Assembly (NCBI GenBank): GCA_902779785.1
Contig: CACZDC010000010.1
Coordinates: 41,103-105,102, forward strand
Length of the DNA: 64,000 nucleotides
Origin: an uncultured Bacteroidia bacterium
GTDB lineage: Bacteria; Bacteroidota; Bacteroidia; Bacteroidales; UBA932
Direction: 5' to 3'
The position numbers and the translations under genes are program-made. Each line of letters opens with the position of its first letter. The stretch's first letter is position 1. The notes beneath the pieces were generated by a model. The model did not search any database. It was not told where the DNA came from and saw only the letters and a program-made list of their open reading frames with translations. Positions 55,252-64,000 of the stretch are shown here, piece after piece.

Positions 55252-55995
55252 TCAGAACTGCTCAAATCCCTTGTTTTCGATGGCCTCTATCAGTTCCGGC
55301 CCGCCGCTGGCGACTATCCTGCCGTCCTTGAGGACGTGGACCCTGTCCGGACGGACGTATTCCAGAAGCTTCTGATAATGAGTGATTATGATGGACGACT
55401 TCTCGGGACTTCTGAGGGCGTTCACCCCGTCGGCGACAATTTTCAGCGCGTCCACGTCCAGGCCGGAATCCGTCTCGTCGAGAATGCTCAGAGTCGGCTC
55501 AAGCATAGCCATCTGGAAGATTTCATTGCGCTTCTTTTCCCCGCCGGAGAAGCCTACGTTGACCTCCCGCTTGGCAAATTCAGGCTTCATCTTTACAAAG
55601 GCCATCTTCTCCCGGAGAAGCTTCATAAACTCCGCGCCCTTCATTTCCGGCAGTCCGGCGGCCTTCCTGTGGGCATTGACGGCAGCCTTCATAAAGGCGG
55701 TGATGCTCACCCCGGGGATCTCGACCGGATACTGGAAACTCAGGAAAATGCCGGCGTGGGAGCGCTCTTCCGGAGACATTTCCAGAAGATTCTTACCGTC
55801 GAAAAGTATGCTTCCAGCGGTCACCTCATAGTCCGGGCGTCCGGTCAGGACCGCGTTGAGCGTGGATTTTCCTGCCCCGTTCGGGCCCATAACCGCGTGG
55901 ACCTCGCCCTTCGGGAGGCAAAGGTCGACTCCTTTCAGAATCTCCTTATCCCCTACCCTGGCGTGCAAGCCTTTGATTTCCAATAAGTTTCCCAT
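55252..55995 (-). CDS. sufC: Fe-S cluster assembly ATPase SufC
   Basis: 247 residues. Walker A VMGPNGAGKSTLNAVLTGR, signature VGFSGGEKKRNEIFQ, Walker B TLSILDETDSGLD, His switch IIITHYQKLL. ABC-type ATPase that drives the SufBCD scaffold. Starts 1 bp after the pnuC stop. Confidence 0.97.
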   Translation of the reverse strand: MGNLLEIKGLHARVGDKEILKGVDLCLPKGEVHAVMGPNGAGKSTLNAVLTGRPDYEVTAGSILFDGKNLLEMSPEERSHAGIFLSFQYPVEIPGVSITAFMKAAVNAHRKAAGLPEMKGAEFMKLLREKMAFVKMKPEFAKREVNVGFSGGEKKRNEIFQMAMLEPTLSILDETDSGLDVDALKIVADGVNALRSPEKSSIIITHYQKLLEYVRPDRVHVLKDGRIVASGGPELIEAIENKGFEQF

Positions 55996-55996
55996 T

Positions 55997-56581
55997 TCAA
56001 GCCTTCCTTTTATAAAGTTTCATCCAGCTCGCCAGCGACCATAGTCCGTTCACCAGGTACAGCCCGCAGACAATCGGCATAAAAATATGGCCTACACTGA
56101 CGTGCAGGATAATCTGCGTTATATTCACAATCAGCCAGGCAATCCAACAGTCCCATTTCTTGAGAGCGCTGAGAAGCTGGGCCATAAGTATCAGCACGGT
56201 CACGCAGGAATCCAGATAAGGGTGCGGATCCGCCGGGAAAAGAGTATCCAGCGTCCATCCCCACGCCAGCGCCACAAGCAGGACCGTACCTATTGCAAAT
56301 GCCCTTCCCGTCCAGCTCAACATACTGACTTTCAAGTCCTTCTCATTGTCGGAAGAGCGCTCCTCCTCCCTCGGATGAGTCCAGCGGTAGTGACCCAAGA
56401 TATTGATTGCGAGCGAAATCGGCTGCAGCAGCAGGCTGGCGTAAAGGTTCTTCGTGTAGAAAAGTACGAAGAGGGCGGCTGTATAGAGATAGCCCACCCA
56501 GAAATTGTACTTCGAATTACGCCCGGCCAGCACCACGCAGGTCAGGCCGAGGACTGCCGATATGAGGTCTATCCAGTTCAT
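55997..56581 (-). CDS. pnuC: PnuC-like nicotinamide riboside transporter
   Basis: 194 residues, seven hydrophobic segments. [39 protein letters not shown] and [20 protein letters not shown] are the conserved parts of the PnuC family, which facilitates uptake of nicotinamide riboside or related vitamins. It overlaps sufB by 4 bp and ends 1 bp before sufC, an unexpected place, dividing the suf operon. Confidence 0.88.
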   Translation of the reverse strand: MNWIDLISAVLGLTCVVLAGRNSKYNFWVGYLYTAALFVLFYTKNLYASLLLQPISLAINILGHYRWTHPREEERSSDNEKDLKVSMLSWTGRAFAIGTVLLVALAWGWTLDTLFPADPHPYLDSCVTVLILMAQLLSALKKWDCWIAWLIVNITQIILHVSVGHIFMPIVCGLYLVNGLWSLASWMKLYKRKA

Positions 56582-58020
56582 CCGACAGCGCCTTCAAGTG
56601 ATACCTGCAAGAGTTTCTGGGCCTCGACGGCAAATTCCATCGGCAGGCGGGAGAGGACTTCGCGGGCATAGCCGTTGACTATCAGCCCAACGGCCTCTTC
56701 CGGGCCTATTCCCCGCTGCTCGCAATAGAAAAGCTGATCCTCGCTGATCTTGGAGGTCGTCGCCTCGTGCTCGACAGTCGCGGACGGCTGTTCGGAGCGA
56801 ATGACAGGGAAGGTATGGGCACCGCAGCGTGAACCTATCAGCAGGCTGTCGCACTGGGAATAGTTGCGGGCGCCGACGGCTCCCTTGCCCATACGGACAA
56901 GGCCGCGGTAACTGTTCTGGCTCTGTCCGGCGGAAACGCCCTTGGAGACTATCCGGCTGCGGGTTCCGCGGCCGAGATGGATCATCTTAGTGCCGGTGTC
57001 GGCCTGCTGGTGATTATTGGTCACGGCGACCGAATAGAACTCCGAGGAAGAATTGTCGCCCTTGAGTATGGTCGATGGATACTTCCAGGTTATCGCCGAG
57101 CCCGTCTCGACCTGGGTCCAGCTCAGGTGCGAGCCCTCTCCCTTGCATATTCCCCTCTTGGTCACAAGGTTAAGTATGCCTCCGCGGCCCTCGGAGTCGC
57201 CGGGATACCAGTTCTGGACAGTGGAATACTTCACGTCCGCGCCCTTTTCGACTATGATTTCCACCACTGCGGCGTGAAGCTGCTGCTCGTCCCGCATAGG
57301 AGCGGTGCAGCCCTCCATATAGCTCACATAGGAGCCTTCGTCGGCCACTATGAGCGTCCTCTCGAACTGGCCGGTGCCGCGGGCATTGATACGGAAATAG
57401 CTCGACAGTTCCATCGGACAGCGCACTCCCTTGGGGATGTAACAGAATGATCCATCGGAGAATACGGCGCTGTTCAGGGCGGCGAAATAATTGTCCGAAG
57501 CCGGGACTACGCTGGCGAGGTACTTTCTGACCAGTTCCGGATGCTCCTTGACCGCTTCGGAAAAAGAGCAGAAAATGATGCCCTTGTCGGCAAGGGTCTT
57601 TCGGAAAGTGGTCTTGACGGAGACCGAGTCGAATACCGCATCCACGGCCACCACCCCGGCAAGAGCCTCCCTTTCGTGAAGCGGAATGCCGAGTTTCTCG
57701 AAAGTCTCCGCGAGAGCCGGGTCTATCTCCTTAGGGCGGTCCTTGTCGGACTTGGGCGCGGCATAATAGATAATGTCCTGATAATCAATGGGCGGCAGGT
57801 CAAGATGGCCCCAGTCAGGCTGGGACATCGACTGCCACTTGCGGAAAGCGTCCAGACGGAATTCAAGCAGCCACCCGGGTTCTTCCTTCCGGGCGGAAAT
57901 CAGGCGTATGATATCCTCGTTGAGGCCCTTGGGAATCAGTTCCTGCTCCACCTCCGTCACGAAACCCTCCTTGTACTCTCCCGCGGTTATATCCTGAATT
58001 ATCTGCTTATCCTTGTCCAT
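56578..58020 (-). CDS. sufB: Fe-S cluster assembly scaffold SufB
   Basis: 480 residues from ATG 58020. [19 protein letters not shown] at the start, [20 protein letters not shown] and [37 protein letters not shown] and [20 protein letters not shown] with the conserved Cys are the hallmarks. The frame is open far upstream (to 58569) but that sequence is antisense to another gene. Confidence 0.97.
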   Translation of the reverse strand: MDKDKQIIQDITAGEYKEGFVTEVEQELIPKGLNEDIIRLISARKEEPGWLLEFRLDAFRKWQSMSQPDWGHLDLPPIDYQDIIYYAAPKSDKDRPKEIDPALAETFEKLGIPLHEREALAGVVAVDAVFDSVSVKTTFRKTLADKGIIFCSFSEAVKEHPELVRKYLASVVPASDNYFAALNSAVFSDGSFCYIPKGVRCPMELSSYFRINARGTGQFERTLIVADEGSYVSYMEGCTAPMRDEQQLHAAVVEIIVEKGADVKYSTVQNWYPGDSEGRGGILNLVTKRGICKGEGSHLSWTQVETGSAITWKYPSTILKGDNSSSEFYSVAVTNNHQQADTGTKMIHLGRGTRSRIVSKGVSAGQSQNSYRGLVRMGKGAVGARNYSQCDSLLIGSRCGAHTFPVIRSEQPSATVEHEATTSKISEDQLFYCEQRGIGPEEAVGLIVNGYAREVLSRLPMEFAVEAQKLLQVSLEGAVG

Positions 58021-58047
58021 TGGAGTACAAAGATAGCTGATTTTTTG

Positions 58048-58055
58048 TAATTTTG
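58048..58055 (+). promoter_or_regulatory. -7 box (TAATTTTG) of the AlkZ-related gene
   Basis: TAATTTTG with only 4 bp to the ATG at 58060, so the mRNA would be leaderless. Confidence 0.5.
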
Positions 58056-58059
58056 CAGT

Positions 58060-58776
58060 ATGTCCATAGGCCGTCACGCAGGAAACATCGCCCCGCCCCG
58101 GATAGTCAGTCCGGAGACAATGTACCGCTGTATACGGGACTATGGAATCCTTCCTTTTTTCGAAAACCGCATCCCGGGCTGCTCGGTCGAAGAAATGACG
58201 GCCCCGGGCTTCTGGTTCGACGGCGACGAGGACACTCTGGGGCCCTGGGACTGGAAAATCCATTGCGTCCAGAGCGGCGACATAGCCTATGGCAAATTCC
58301 TCTGGGGAGGGAAGGCGGCTTTCGCGACCATAGAATGGTACCGCGAGCTTATAAACTGGCGCCGCTCCCAGCCGAAATATCAGCCCGACGAGGCCGGAAG
58401 GCAGATTCTGGACTATCTGGAAGAACACGGCTCCATAGGGATAAAGGAAGTTCGGGCCCTTCTCGGGGTCAAGAAAAGCGCCGCCGACGCGGCCATAACC
58501 CGCCTGCAGATGCAGTGCCGCGTCCTTACGGGCGACATCAGCAGGGTATACCGCGGTGAAGACCTCCACTACAACGGCTGGCAGATCAGCTCATTCTGCA
58601 CCCCTGAAGCCCTGTTCGGGGAAGGCGGAACGCCAGGCCCCGGCGGCTTCCCCTTCGCCGATGACAATCCTCTCGAGACCTCCAATTCTCCGGAAGAATC
58701 CCGGGAGGCGCTGGTGGAGCATTTCCTGGAATTCTTCCCCGGAACAAATCGCGAAATAATACTTAAAATGCTATGA
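58060..58776 (+). CDS. AlkZ-related protein
   Basis: 238 residues. The order [60 protein letters not shown] and VITRLQMQC-like [20 protein letters not shown] is that of a family annotated as AlkZ-related, with a winged-helix region at 110-160. The QxQ motif of AlkZ is in the ITRLQMQCR segment only by coincidence, so activity is unknown. It overlaps the next gene by 4 bp. Confidence 0.7.
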   Translation: MSIGRHAGNIAPPRIVSPETMYRCIRDYGILPFFENRIPGCSVEEMTAPGFWFDGDEDTLGPWDWKIHCVQSGDIAYGKFLWGGKAAFATIEWYRELINWRRSQPKYQPDEAGRQILDYLEEHGSIGIKEVRALLGVKKSAADAAITRLQMQCRVLTGDISRVYRGEDLHYNGWQISSFCTPEALFGEGGTPGPGGFPFADDNPLETSNSPEESREALVEHFLEFFPGTNREIILKML

Positions 58777-59642
58777 GATACTTACTTCCACTCTTCCTTC
58801 TAGCACTGGTCTCCTGCCAGCCGAAGGCGAATTACCTGCTTGACAACTGCAGCGAAATCCGCGACCTCCGCACGGGAGAACTCCTCACGCCACGCCAGGC
58901 CTTCAAGGCCGACGGCTGCTACGGCTGCATCCAGGCCGACCTCTTCGAGAGCCGCCAGACGATTTCCTTCGTCCGCTACCGCCCGGAGAAATTCTACACC
59001 ACGGTGGTGGCTTCAGAAAGGGAAGCCGCCGACTCCACCAGCGCCCTCTGCCTCGGCGCGGAAGCCCTTGCCGGAATCAACGGCTCTTATTTCAATGTGG
59101 ATTCCCTGATTACGACCTGTTTCCTCAAGGACGACGGCAATGTGATCGGAGAGACTGCTCCGAGCGAATATGACCGCACCAACGCCGTCCTGACCCTTTC
59201 CGAGACTCAGTTCAACATCGACGAGTGCGACACGACGGCCGTCTTTGCAGGGGCTGACGCCTGCTGGGAAGTGATGGTCAGCGGGCCCATCCTAATAGAC
59301 GAAGGACAGGCCGTGGAATACACCCAGGAGATGGTGCCGGGAAGATGGAAACGCTTCTATATCAAGCGCCATCCGCGCTCTATGGTCGGCCGCGAAGCTG
59401 ACGGGACGACCTGGCTCATCGTAGTGGACGGCCGCGTCAAGGGAGAGGCTGACGGTATGACCATAGCGGAGATCACGGAACTCAGCAAGATGCTCGGCCT
59501 TAGGGACGCCATCAACCTGGACGGCGGCGGTTCATCAACCCTCTGGACCCTGCAGGGAGGCGTCCTGAACCATCCTGTGGACAACCATCAGTTCGACCAT
59601 TACGGCCAAAGACAGGTTCCCAACGTGCTTATCGTGCGCTGA
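58773..59642 (+). CDS. Phosphodiester glycosidase (NAGPA-like) lipoprotein
   Basis: 289 residues. Signal with lipobox ALVSC (Cys15). AGINGSYFNVDSLITTCFLK and near the end LGLRDAINLDGGGSSTLWTL, followed by NHPVDN, are the conserved motifs of the NAGPA/DUF2233 family, which cleaves sugar phosphodiesters such as N-acetylglucosamine-phosphodiesters. Substrate unknown. Converges with aroDA (14-bp overlap). Confidence 0.9.
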   Translation: MRYLLPLFLLALVSCQPKANYLLDNCSEIRDLRTGELLTPRQAFKADGCYGCIQADLFESRQTISFVRYRPEKFYTTVVASEREAADSTSALCLGAEALAGINGSYFNVDSLITTCFLKDDGNVIGETAPSEYDRTNAVLTLSETQFNIDECDTTAVFAGADACWEVMVSGPILIDEGQAVEYTQEMVPGRWKRFYIKRHPRSMVGREADGTTWLIVVDGRVKGEADGMTIAEITELSKMLGLRDAINLDGGGSSTLWTLQGGVLNHPVDNHQFDHYGQRQVPNVLIVR

Positions 59643-61626
59643 GCGAACTGAACAATTCCAGGAAGCCCGGGAAGGATTTGGCGACGCAGGCCGTGTCGTC
59701 GATCTCGACCGGGCTTTCCGCACCCAGCTCGGCCAGCTTCAGGGCCATCACCATACGGTGGTCGCCGTGAGAGGTGAAACGGCCGCCCTTTAGAAGTTTC
59801 CCGCAGAGGAGACGCTGAGTCAGGGACATACCCGCGACGGTCATCTCGTCCTCCACGATGTCGACCGGAACTCCCATATTTTCAAGCATTTCCGCAATTG
59901 CAGCGGCACGGTCGGTTTCCTTGTGACGGAGTCTTTCGACCCCAAGGATATGGCTCTCTCCGGGGCAGAATGCCGCCAGGACGGCGACAATGGGGAAGAG
60001 GTCCGGACAGTTGTTGAGGTCGGTATCGAAAGCATTGAGCGGCGCACGGCGGATATGCAGGGCTCCGGTGGTCGGGGTCTTCCCGTCCAGCTGGGACATA
60101 CTTGCACCCGCGTCCATAAGTATGTCCATAATCGAGATGTCCGCCTGAAGCGACTCTGTATCAAGACCTTCCACTTCCACTTCGCCGAAAATCGCAGCCG
60201 CGGCAAGGAAGGGCGCAGCCCCTGACCAGTCGCCCTCTATCGCAAAATCGGCCGGGTAGTAACGCTGGCCGCCGCGGATCTTGAAACTCATCCCTGTACA
60301 GCGCGACCAGTCGTTGTTCTCCAGGAAATCTTCGTCTCCCTCCATCTCGCTGCCTATCTGGATGCCGAATTTGCGCAACACGTCCATAGTTATGAAAAGG
60401 TAGGGAATACTACGAGGCTCGGTGACATAAAGCATTGAGCGATCGTCACATAGCGGGAGGGCGGCAAGGAGGCCGCTGAGAAGCTGGGAGCCGCCTTTGC
60501 CGGAAAGCTCGGCGCGACCGGGGATAAGTGGACAGCCGACGGAGAGCGGCAGACAGCAGTCCGCGTCACGTCCGGCCTGGGCACCCTCGGGATAAAGACG
60601 CACGCCGAAAGAGGCCATAATGTCGTGGGCTCCGCTGAGGGGGCGCTTCAGCAGAGTTTTCTCCCCCGTGACGCGTACAGGGCCGGAATTCAGCACCGAG
60701 AGCAGAGGTATCATCAGCCTGGTCAGAAGGCCGGACTCTCCGGTATGCACCTCTTTCAGGGAAAGTTTCCCAGGAAGGGCGCCTATTCCCTTGATAATCA
60801 ACTCGTCTCCTTTTTCCTCGACACTTGCGCCGAGGCTGCGGGCGACTTCTATGGCAGAAATGCTGTCGCCGCAGGGAGAGTAGCCGCTGAGGGTGGATGT
60901 GCCCTCAGCAAGGGCGGCGAAGATTATGGCCCTCTGGGCAAAACTCTTCGAGGCCGGCATCCTTACCGGGGCCGGCGGAGCAATCATCTTCCGCTCGCCG
61001 TAGACCGCCTCCATCATTTTGGACGTAGTCCACTGGCCGGGCGCGGTCGCGTCGTCCTCTCCGAGGCTGGCATAGCTGAACGGAGCCCCCTTGGCAAGGG
61101 CTTCAAGCCTGCTTTCCCGACCCTCTTCGCCCATACAGAAAGCCACGAGAGTCCCCGGGAGGGCATCTTCGTAAAGCTCCATTATCCTCTCTACATCGGC
61201 CTCTGACTGGGCTGTGGTCACGATTTTCGCGACTTCGCCGCCATAGTTGCGGCACCTTTCCAGCATAGACAGCAGAATGGCGCGGGAAGGTGTACCCTTG
61301 AAATCGTGAAAAGAACGGATCAGCACCGTGCCGTATTTCTGGCAGGCCTGACGGAGATTCCGGCCAAGCCAGGAGGGGGCCTCAACTTCCAGGTCCAGAT
61401 ATTTCGCTCCGACTTCGACAGCTTTGAGCAGTTTCTGCTCAGCATCCTGGTCGGCAAGGCGGCAGGTCGCAATCAAAGGCACGTCTGAGATGGAAAAAAG
61501 GGTTTCGATTTCGTCCAGGTCCAGCGGACAGAGGTCCAGGCGTATCTCCGCCATCTCAATCCGGCCGCTTTGGAGCAGTTCAAGGATTTCGTCGAGGGTT
61601 TTGTGTTGTATCGATGTGCAAATCAC
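59629..61626 (-). CDS. Fused 3-dehydroquinate dehydratase (type I) and EPSP synthase
   Basis: 665 residues. Residues 1-215 are AroD-like: MAEIRLDLCPLDLDEIETLF, RSFHDFKGTPS (His) and VAKIVTTAQSEADV (Schiff-base Lys). From about 225 the protein is AroA-like: PASKSFAQRAIIFAALAEGT, TGESGLLTRLMIP, SGKGGSQLLSGLLAALPLCD, GVERLRHKETDRAAAIAEML and HGDHRMVMALKLAELG. Both active sites look intact. The usual EPSPS GNSGTT reads GESGLL here. Two non-adjacent steps of the shikimate pathway in one chain. Confidence 0.93.
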   Translation of the reverse strand: MICTSIQHKTLDEILELLQSGRIEMAEIRLDLCPLDLDEIETLFSISDVPLIATCRLADQDAEQKLLKAVEVGAKYLDLEVEAPSWLGRNLRQACQKYGTVLIRSFHDFKGTPSRAILLSMLERCRNYGGEVAKIVTTAQSEADVERIMELYEDALPGTLVAFCMGEEGRESRLEALAKGAPFSYASLGEDDATAPGQWTTSKMMEAVYGERKMIAPPAPVRMPASKSFAQRAIIFAALAEGTSTLSGYSPCGDSISAIEVARSLGASVEEKGDELIIKGIGALPGKLSLKEVHTGESGLLTRLMIPLLSVLNSGPVRVTGEKTLLKRPLSGAHDIMASFGVRLYPEGAQAGRDADCCLPLSVGCPLIPGRAELSGKGGSQLLSGLLAALPLCDDRSMLYVTEPRSIPYLFITMDVLRKFGIQIGSEMEGDEDFLENNDWSRCTGMSFKIRGGQRYYPADFAIEGDWSGAAPFLAAAAIFGEVEVEGLDTESLQADISIMDILMDAGASMSQLDGKTPTTGALHIRRAPLNAFDTDLNNCPDLFPIVAVLAAFCPGESHILGVERLRHKETDRAAAIAEMLENMGVPVDIVEDEMTVAGMSLTQRLLCGKLLKGGRFTSHGDHRMVMALKLAELGAESPVEIDDTACVAKSFPGFLELFSSLSAR

Positions 61627-61705
61627 CGTTGTGTATATTGTTGATTATTAAACATTTATGCGCGAGTCTCTGTCCTGTTCGGGACAAAGACTCTGGGTCA
61701 AGTCG

Positions 61706-62734
61706 TTAGTGGTCAAGCAGTTGTGTGACGGCGACGGGAAGCAGTTCGCGGATGATGACCTCGCCCGGGACGACGGGAAGCACGAAAGCGACCTTCGATC
61801 CGGTCGATTTCTTGTCCTTGCCCATCGCTTCGGCAAGCACGTCGAGGGGATAGGGGCATTCGACCGGCAGAGCGCAGGCCTTGAAATCGGCCTCAAGACG
61901 CGCTGCAAGGCTCTTTCCGCTCTCCGGAGTCTTCGACAGGCCGAGGGAGTCAGAGAGGCGGGCGGCGAGGATTATGCCTATGGACACGGCCTCCCCGTGG
62001 GCGATGTCGTCACCGCGAAGGCGGGCTTCGTGTTCGATGGCGTGGGCGAAAGTATGGCCGAGATTCAGCTTGCGGCGTTCTCCCGATTCGTAGAGGTCGC
62101 GGGAGACGATTGCTTCCTTTATGGATGCGGCACGAAGGATCAATTCACCGACTGGCTTCCCGGCGGAAAGGGCTCCGACAGCCTCGGAGTAAGCGTCGGC
62201 GTCAGCTATCAGGAAGGTTTTGAGAAGCTCCGCAGCACCGCAGCGGAACTCCCTGTCCGGCAGAGTCTTAAGGACTTCCGGGCATATAAAGGTGTACTCC
62301 GGAAGGACTATTGTGCCAAGCATATTCTTGTAGCCGTCCAGATTGACTCCGGTCTTTCCGCCGACGGCCGCATCGACCTGGGCGAGAAGGGTCGTCGGAA
62401 GATTGGCATAGCGCACTCCCCTCTTGTAAATGGATGCGGCGAAACCGGCCATATCGCTCGTGATTCCGCCTCCGACGGCAAGCACCAGCGCCCGTCGGGA
62501 GGCCCCGGCCTCAAGCAGGCTGCGGCAGATTCCGAGGACCGTGTCTATGGTCTTGTACTCTTCGGAGGCCTCTATGGCTATGGTCCCTTTTACGGAGGGG
62601 ATGGCCGCTATGACCTCGGAGGCTGCCCAGGCGACGTTCTCATCGTAGACAAGGTATATTTCCTCCTCATTTCCGAGGTAGGAGGCCGCTTCTCTGAGCG
62701 AGCTTAGACTTACTGTCCGGCGTTTTGCTTCCAT
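61706..62734 (-). CDS. aroB: 3-dehydroquinate synthase
   Basis: 342 residues. LAVGGGITSDMAGFAASIYK binds NAD, LPTTLLAQVDAAVGGKTGVN and NMLGTIVLPEYTFICPEVLK are family motifs, and NLGHTFAHAIEH has the zinc histidines. It makes 3-dehydroquinate, the substrate of the first domain of the downstream fusion (79 bp away), so the pair forms a shikimate unit. Confidence 0.96.
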   Translation of the reverse strand: MEAKRRTVSLSSLREAASYLGNEEEIYLVYDENVAWAASEVIAAIPSVKGTIAIEASEEYKTIDTVLGICRSLLEAGASRRALVLAVGGGITSDMAGFAASIYKRGVRYANLPTTLLAQVDAAVGGKTGVNLDGYKNMLGTIVLPEYTFICPEVLKTLPDREFRCGAAELLKTFLIADADAYSEAVGALSAGKPVGELILRAASIKEAIVSRDLYESGERRKLNLGHTFAHAIEHEARLRGDDIAHGEAVSIGIILAARLSDSLGLSKTPESGKSLAARLEADFKACALPVECPYPLDVLAEAMGKDKKSTGSKVAFVLPVVPGEVIIRELLPVAVTQLLDH

Positions 62735-62752
62735 AAATTATTCTTCTGCAAA

Positions 62753-62760
62753 CAAAGATA
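62753..62760 (-). promoter_or_regulatory. -7 box (TATCTTTG) of aroB
   Basis: On the minus strand, 18 bp before the ATG at 62734. Confidence 0.6.
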
Positions 62761-62828
62761 TGGATATGACAAGAGATTTCCAAATCGGCTGGCACTATAA
62801 TTGTGGCTTTTTAAACAAAACTTCAGAT

Positions 62829-63167
62829 ATGAAAAAATTACTTATACTTGCCCTGACTTTCTTTGCGCTTGAACTTTGCGCGGGGGCACAGGCGGTCTAC
62901 GCCGTCAATTACAAGAGCGATGCTGACGTGAAGGTCTATGTGGCCAATTACAAGAGCGATGCGGATCTCGCGGTATGGAAATGCCCGTACAAGAGCGATG
63001 CGGAGGGCAACAAGGGACTGTGGTATTTCGTCAACTACTCCAGCGACGCGAAAAAGAAGATCTATTTCGTAGATTACAAGTCCGACGCAGACCTGGTGAT
63101 ATGGTTCGCCTCCTACAAGAGCGACGCCGGCTGGCTACGCAAGGAAAAGCAGCATCTAATGTATTAG
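62829..63167 (+). CDS. DUF6150 secreted repeat protein
   Basis: 112 residues with a signal peptide (KLLILALTFFALELCAGAQ). The mature part is six copies of a short strand unit with the core YKSDA (NYKSDADVKVY, NYKSDADLAVW, PYKSDAEG, NYSSDAKK, DYKSDADLVIW, SYKSDAGW). This is the DUF6150 pattern, probably a small beta-structure. Function unknown. ATG 62829 is chosen over 62760 because it starts the signal peptide; TATAATTG near 62793 may be its -7 box. Confidence 0.85.
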   Translation: MKKLLILALTFFALELCAGAQAVYAVNYKSDADVKVYVANYKSDADLAVWKCPYKSDAEGNKGLWYFVNYSSDAKKKIYFVDYKSDADLVIWFASYKSDAGWLRKEKQHLMY

Positions 63168-63174
63168 CCGCGGA

Positions 63175-63780
63175 ATGGTAAAAAACATAGTATTTGACTT
63201 CGGCGGGGTTCTTGTGGACTGGAACCCCCATTATTTGTATGACAGGCACTTCGGGAGCCGGGAGAAAGCCGACTGGTTCCTCGAAAATATCTGCACCGGA
63301 AGGTGGAATATCCAGATGGACGGAGGCAAGCCCTTCGCCGAGGGCTGTGCCGAACTCTCGGCGGAATATCCTGAATGGAGAAAGGAAATTTATATGTTCT
63401 TCGACAGATGGATAGAAATGATGGCCGATGAGATTCCAGGGATGCGGGAGCTGCTGGGCGAGCTGAAGGCGGCGGGCTACGGTCTGTATGGACTCACGAA
63501 CTGGTCGGCCGAGACTTTCTGCCAGGTCAGGGACCGCTACGAGGTTTTTTCGCTTCTCGACGGGATGGTCGTTTCGGGAGAAGAGCATATAGTCAAACCG
63601 GACGAGGCTATCTTCAAAAGGTTGCTGGATCGCTACGGCCTGAACGCTGCGGAATGCATCTTTGTCGATGACCTTCAGCGCAATGTGGACGGCGCCATCC
63701 AGGCCGGACTCCAGGGGCTGCTTTTCCGCGGGGCTGAAAGTCTCCGGAAAGATTTTACCCGCCTGGGCATTTGCATATAA
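63175..63780 (+). CDS. HAD-family phosphatase, subfamily IA (YihX-like)
   Basis: 201 residues. IVFDFGGVLVDWNP with the nucleophile Asp8, YGLTNWSAETF (motif II), IVKPDEAIFKRLLDR (motif III Lys) and IFVDDLQRNVDGA (motif IV). Such enzymes dephosphorylate sugar phosphates; the physiological substrate is not deducible. It follows the DUF6150 gene by 7 bp. Confidence 0.9.
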   Translation: MVKNIVFDFGGVLVDWNPHYLYDRHFGSREKADWFLENICTGRWNIQMDGGKPFAEGCAELSAEYPEWRKEIYMFFDRWIEMMADEIPGMRELLGELKAAGYGLYGLTNWSAETFCQVRDRYEVFSLLDGMVVSGEEHIVKPDEAIFKRLLDRYGLNAAECIFVDDLQRNVDGAIQAGLQGLLFRGAESLRKDFTRLGICI

Positions 63781-63801
63781 TCACATTAATCCTTATATTT
63801 G
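63770..63801 (+). promoter_or_regulatory. Promoter (TTTG-N20-TATATTTG) of tRNA-Leu
   Basis: TTTG 63770-63773, exactly 20 bp, TATATTTG 63794-63801, 13 bp before the mature tRNA. A textbook Bacteroidetes promoter overlapping the end of the HAD gene. Confidence 0.8.
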
Positions 63802-63814
63802 CAACCCCATACCA

Positions 63815-63899
63815 GCCCGGATGGCGGAATTGGTAGACGCGCTGGACTCAAAATCCAGTATCCCTTAAAGATGTGCGGGTTCGATTCCCGCTCTGGGCA
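63815..63899 (+). tRNA. tRNA-Leu(CAA)
   Basis: 85 nt. Acceptor stem GCCCGGA (63815-63821) pairs with TCTGGGC (63892-63898); D-arm GGCGGAATTGGTAGACGC; anticodon stem CTGGA-CTCAAAA-TCCAG with anticodon CAA; long variable arm (TATCCCTTAAAGATG), the class II feature; T-arm GCGGGTTCGATTCCCGC. The 3' CCA is not encoded. Confidence 0.97.
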
Positions 63900-63900
63900 C

Positions 63901-63948
63901 GAGAGGCTGACTAAAAAGTCGAAAGACTGATAGCCAGCCTCTCTTTTG
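63901..63948 (+). terminator. Terminator after tRNA-Leu
   Basis: Outer stem GAGAGGCTG / CAGCCTCTC (63901-63909 with 63935-63943), inner AGTC-GAAA-GACT, then TTTTG. The last 52 bases of the window hold nothing recognised. Confidence 0.8.
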
Positions 63949-64000
63949 TCTAGTAGCCAAGGCTCCGTGCCGTCAGGTAGCCAACCTCTGGCGGGACTCC

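Noticed and set aside
58021-58569. Upstream extension of sufB to a 663-codon ORF
   Set aside because: The extension is antisense to the AlkZ-related gene; the SufB family starts at the ATG at 58020.
63949-64000. Possible further copy of the 51-bp repeat (CTCCGTGCCG) at the window end
   Set aside because: Only the first ten bases match; the second palindrome arm is absent.

Overview
The window looks like a chromosomal piece of an uncultured, probably gut-associated, anaerobic member of the Bacteroidales. Evidence: promoters of the Bacteroidetes type (TTTG, 19-20 bp, TAnnTTTG) in front of many genes, almost no Shine-Dalgarno sequences, a fused FeoA-FeoB, an Rnf complex followed by RseC, a class III ribonucleotide reductase, and a Bacteroidetes-type aryl polyene/flexirubin-like gene cluster. 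Most of the window is GC-rich with densely overlapping genes. Genus and species cannot be told from this sequence; the high GC suggests a lineage other than typical Bacteroides.

Layout. 1-2.6 kb: a cut-off ATPase, an N-acyl-D-amino-acid deacylase and a very short transcription unit. 2.7-8.2 kb: an AT-rich island of unrecognised genes (membrane protein, lipoprotein, TPR protein, HEPN-like protein), a decayed CD225-like gene and a rod-shaped RNA that resembles 6S RNA. 7.4-14.8 kb: a patchwork with truncated copies of neighbouring genes (EamA transporter, YbjQ, an mreB start), inverted repeats, a candidate ncRNA, GNAT, pyrG, an EamA transporter, an AlkZ-like protein and YbjQ.

14.8-26.1 kb is the most distinctive region: a divergent type II polyketide/fatty-acid-like cluster. 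Three ketosynthases, a chain-length factor, two ACPs, two hot-dog dehydratases, a ketoreductase, an FAD oxidoreductase, an O-methyltransferase, an LpxL-like acyltransferase, a LolA-like carrier, a small multidrug-resistance-like protein and a GT2 are driven from one bidirectional promoter (23.04-23.10 kb). Together they would build and membrane-anchor a polyene lipid, but the starter-unit genes (ammonia lyase, acyl-ACP ligase) and the MMPL exporter are not in the window, and one cluster gene is frameshifted. A phosphopantetheinyl transferase that could activate the ACPs lies at 42.0 kb.

26.1-26.65 kb holds a candidate small RNA, a large GC-rich inverted repeat and a tandem repeat with a 51-bp period. 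The same repeat family recurs inside a coding sequence at 49.5 kb. 26.65-36.4 kb is a minus-strand run: MerR-like regulator, Nif3-like protein, zinc-ribbon coiled coil, dnaB, DUF3108, RseC and rnfBCDGEA. 36.4-46.8 kb has two LytM proteins, feoAB, mdh, the PPTase, nrdD-nrdG and an EnvC-like protein. 46.8-53.2 kb has a TPR protein, an ECF sigma factor with a coupled membrane-anchored barrel protein, an unknown protein and yifB/comM. 53.2-64 kb has a GNAT toxin-like pair, tsaE, a suf operon with pnuC inside it and an unusually short SufD, an AlkZ-related protein, a phosphodiester glycosidase, aroB and a fused aroD-aroA, a DUF6150 repeat protein, a HAD phosphatase and tRNA-Leu(CAA).

All calls are from reading the sequence; no database search was run. 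Family names are from recall of characteristic motifs.
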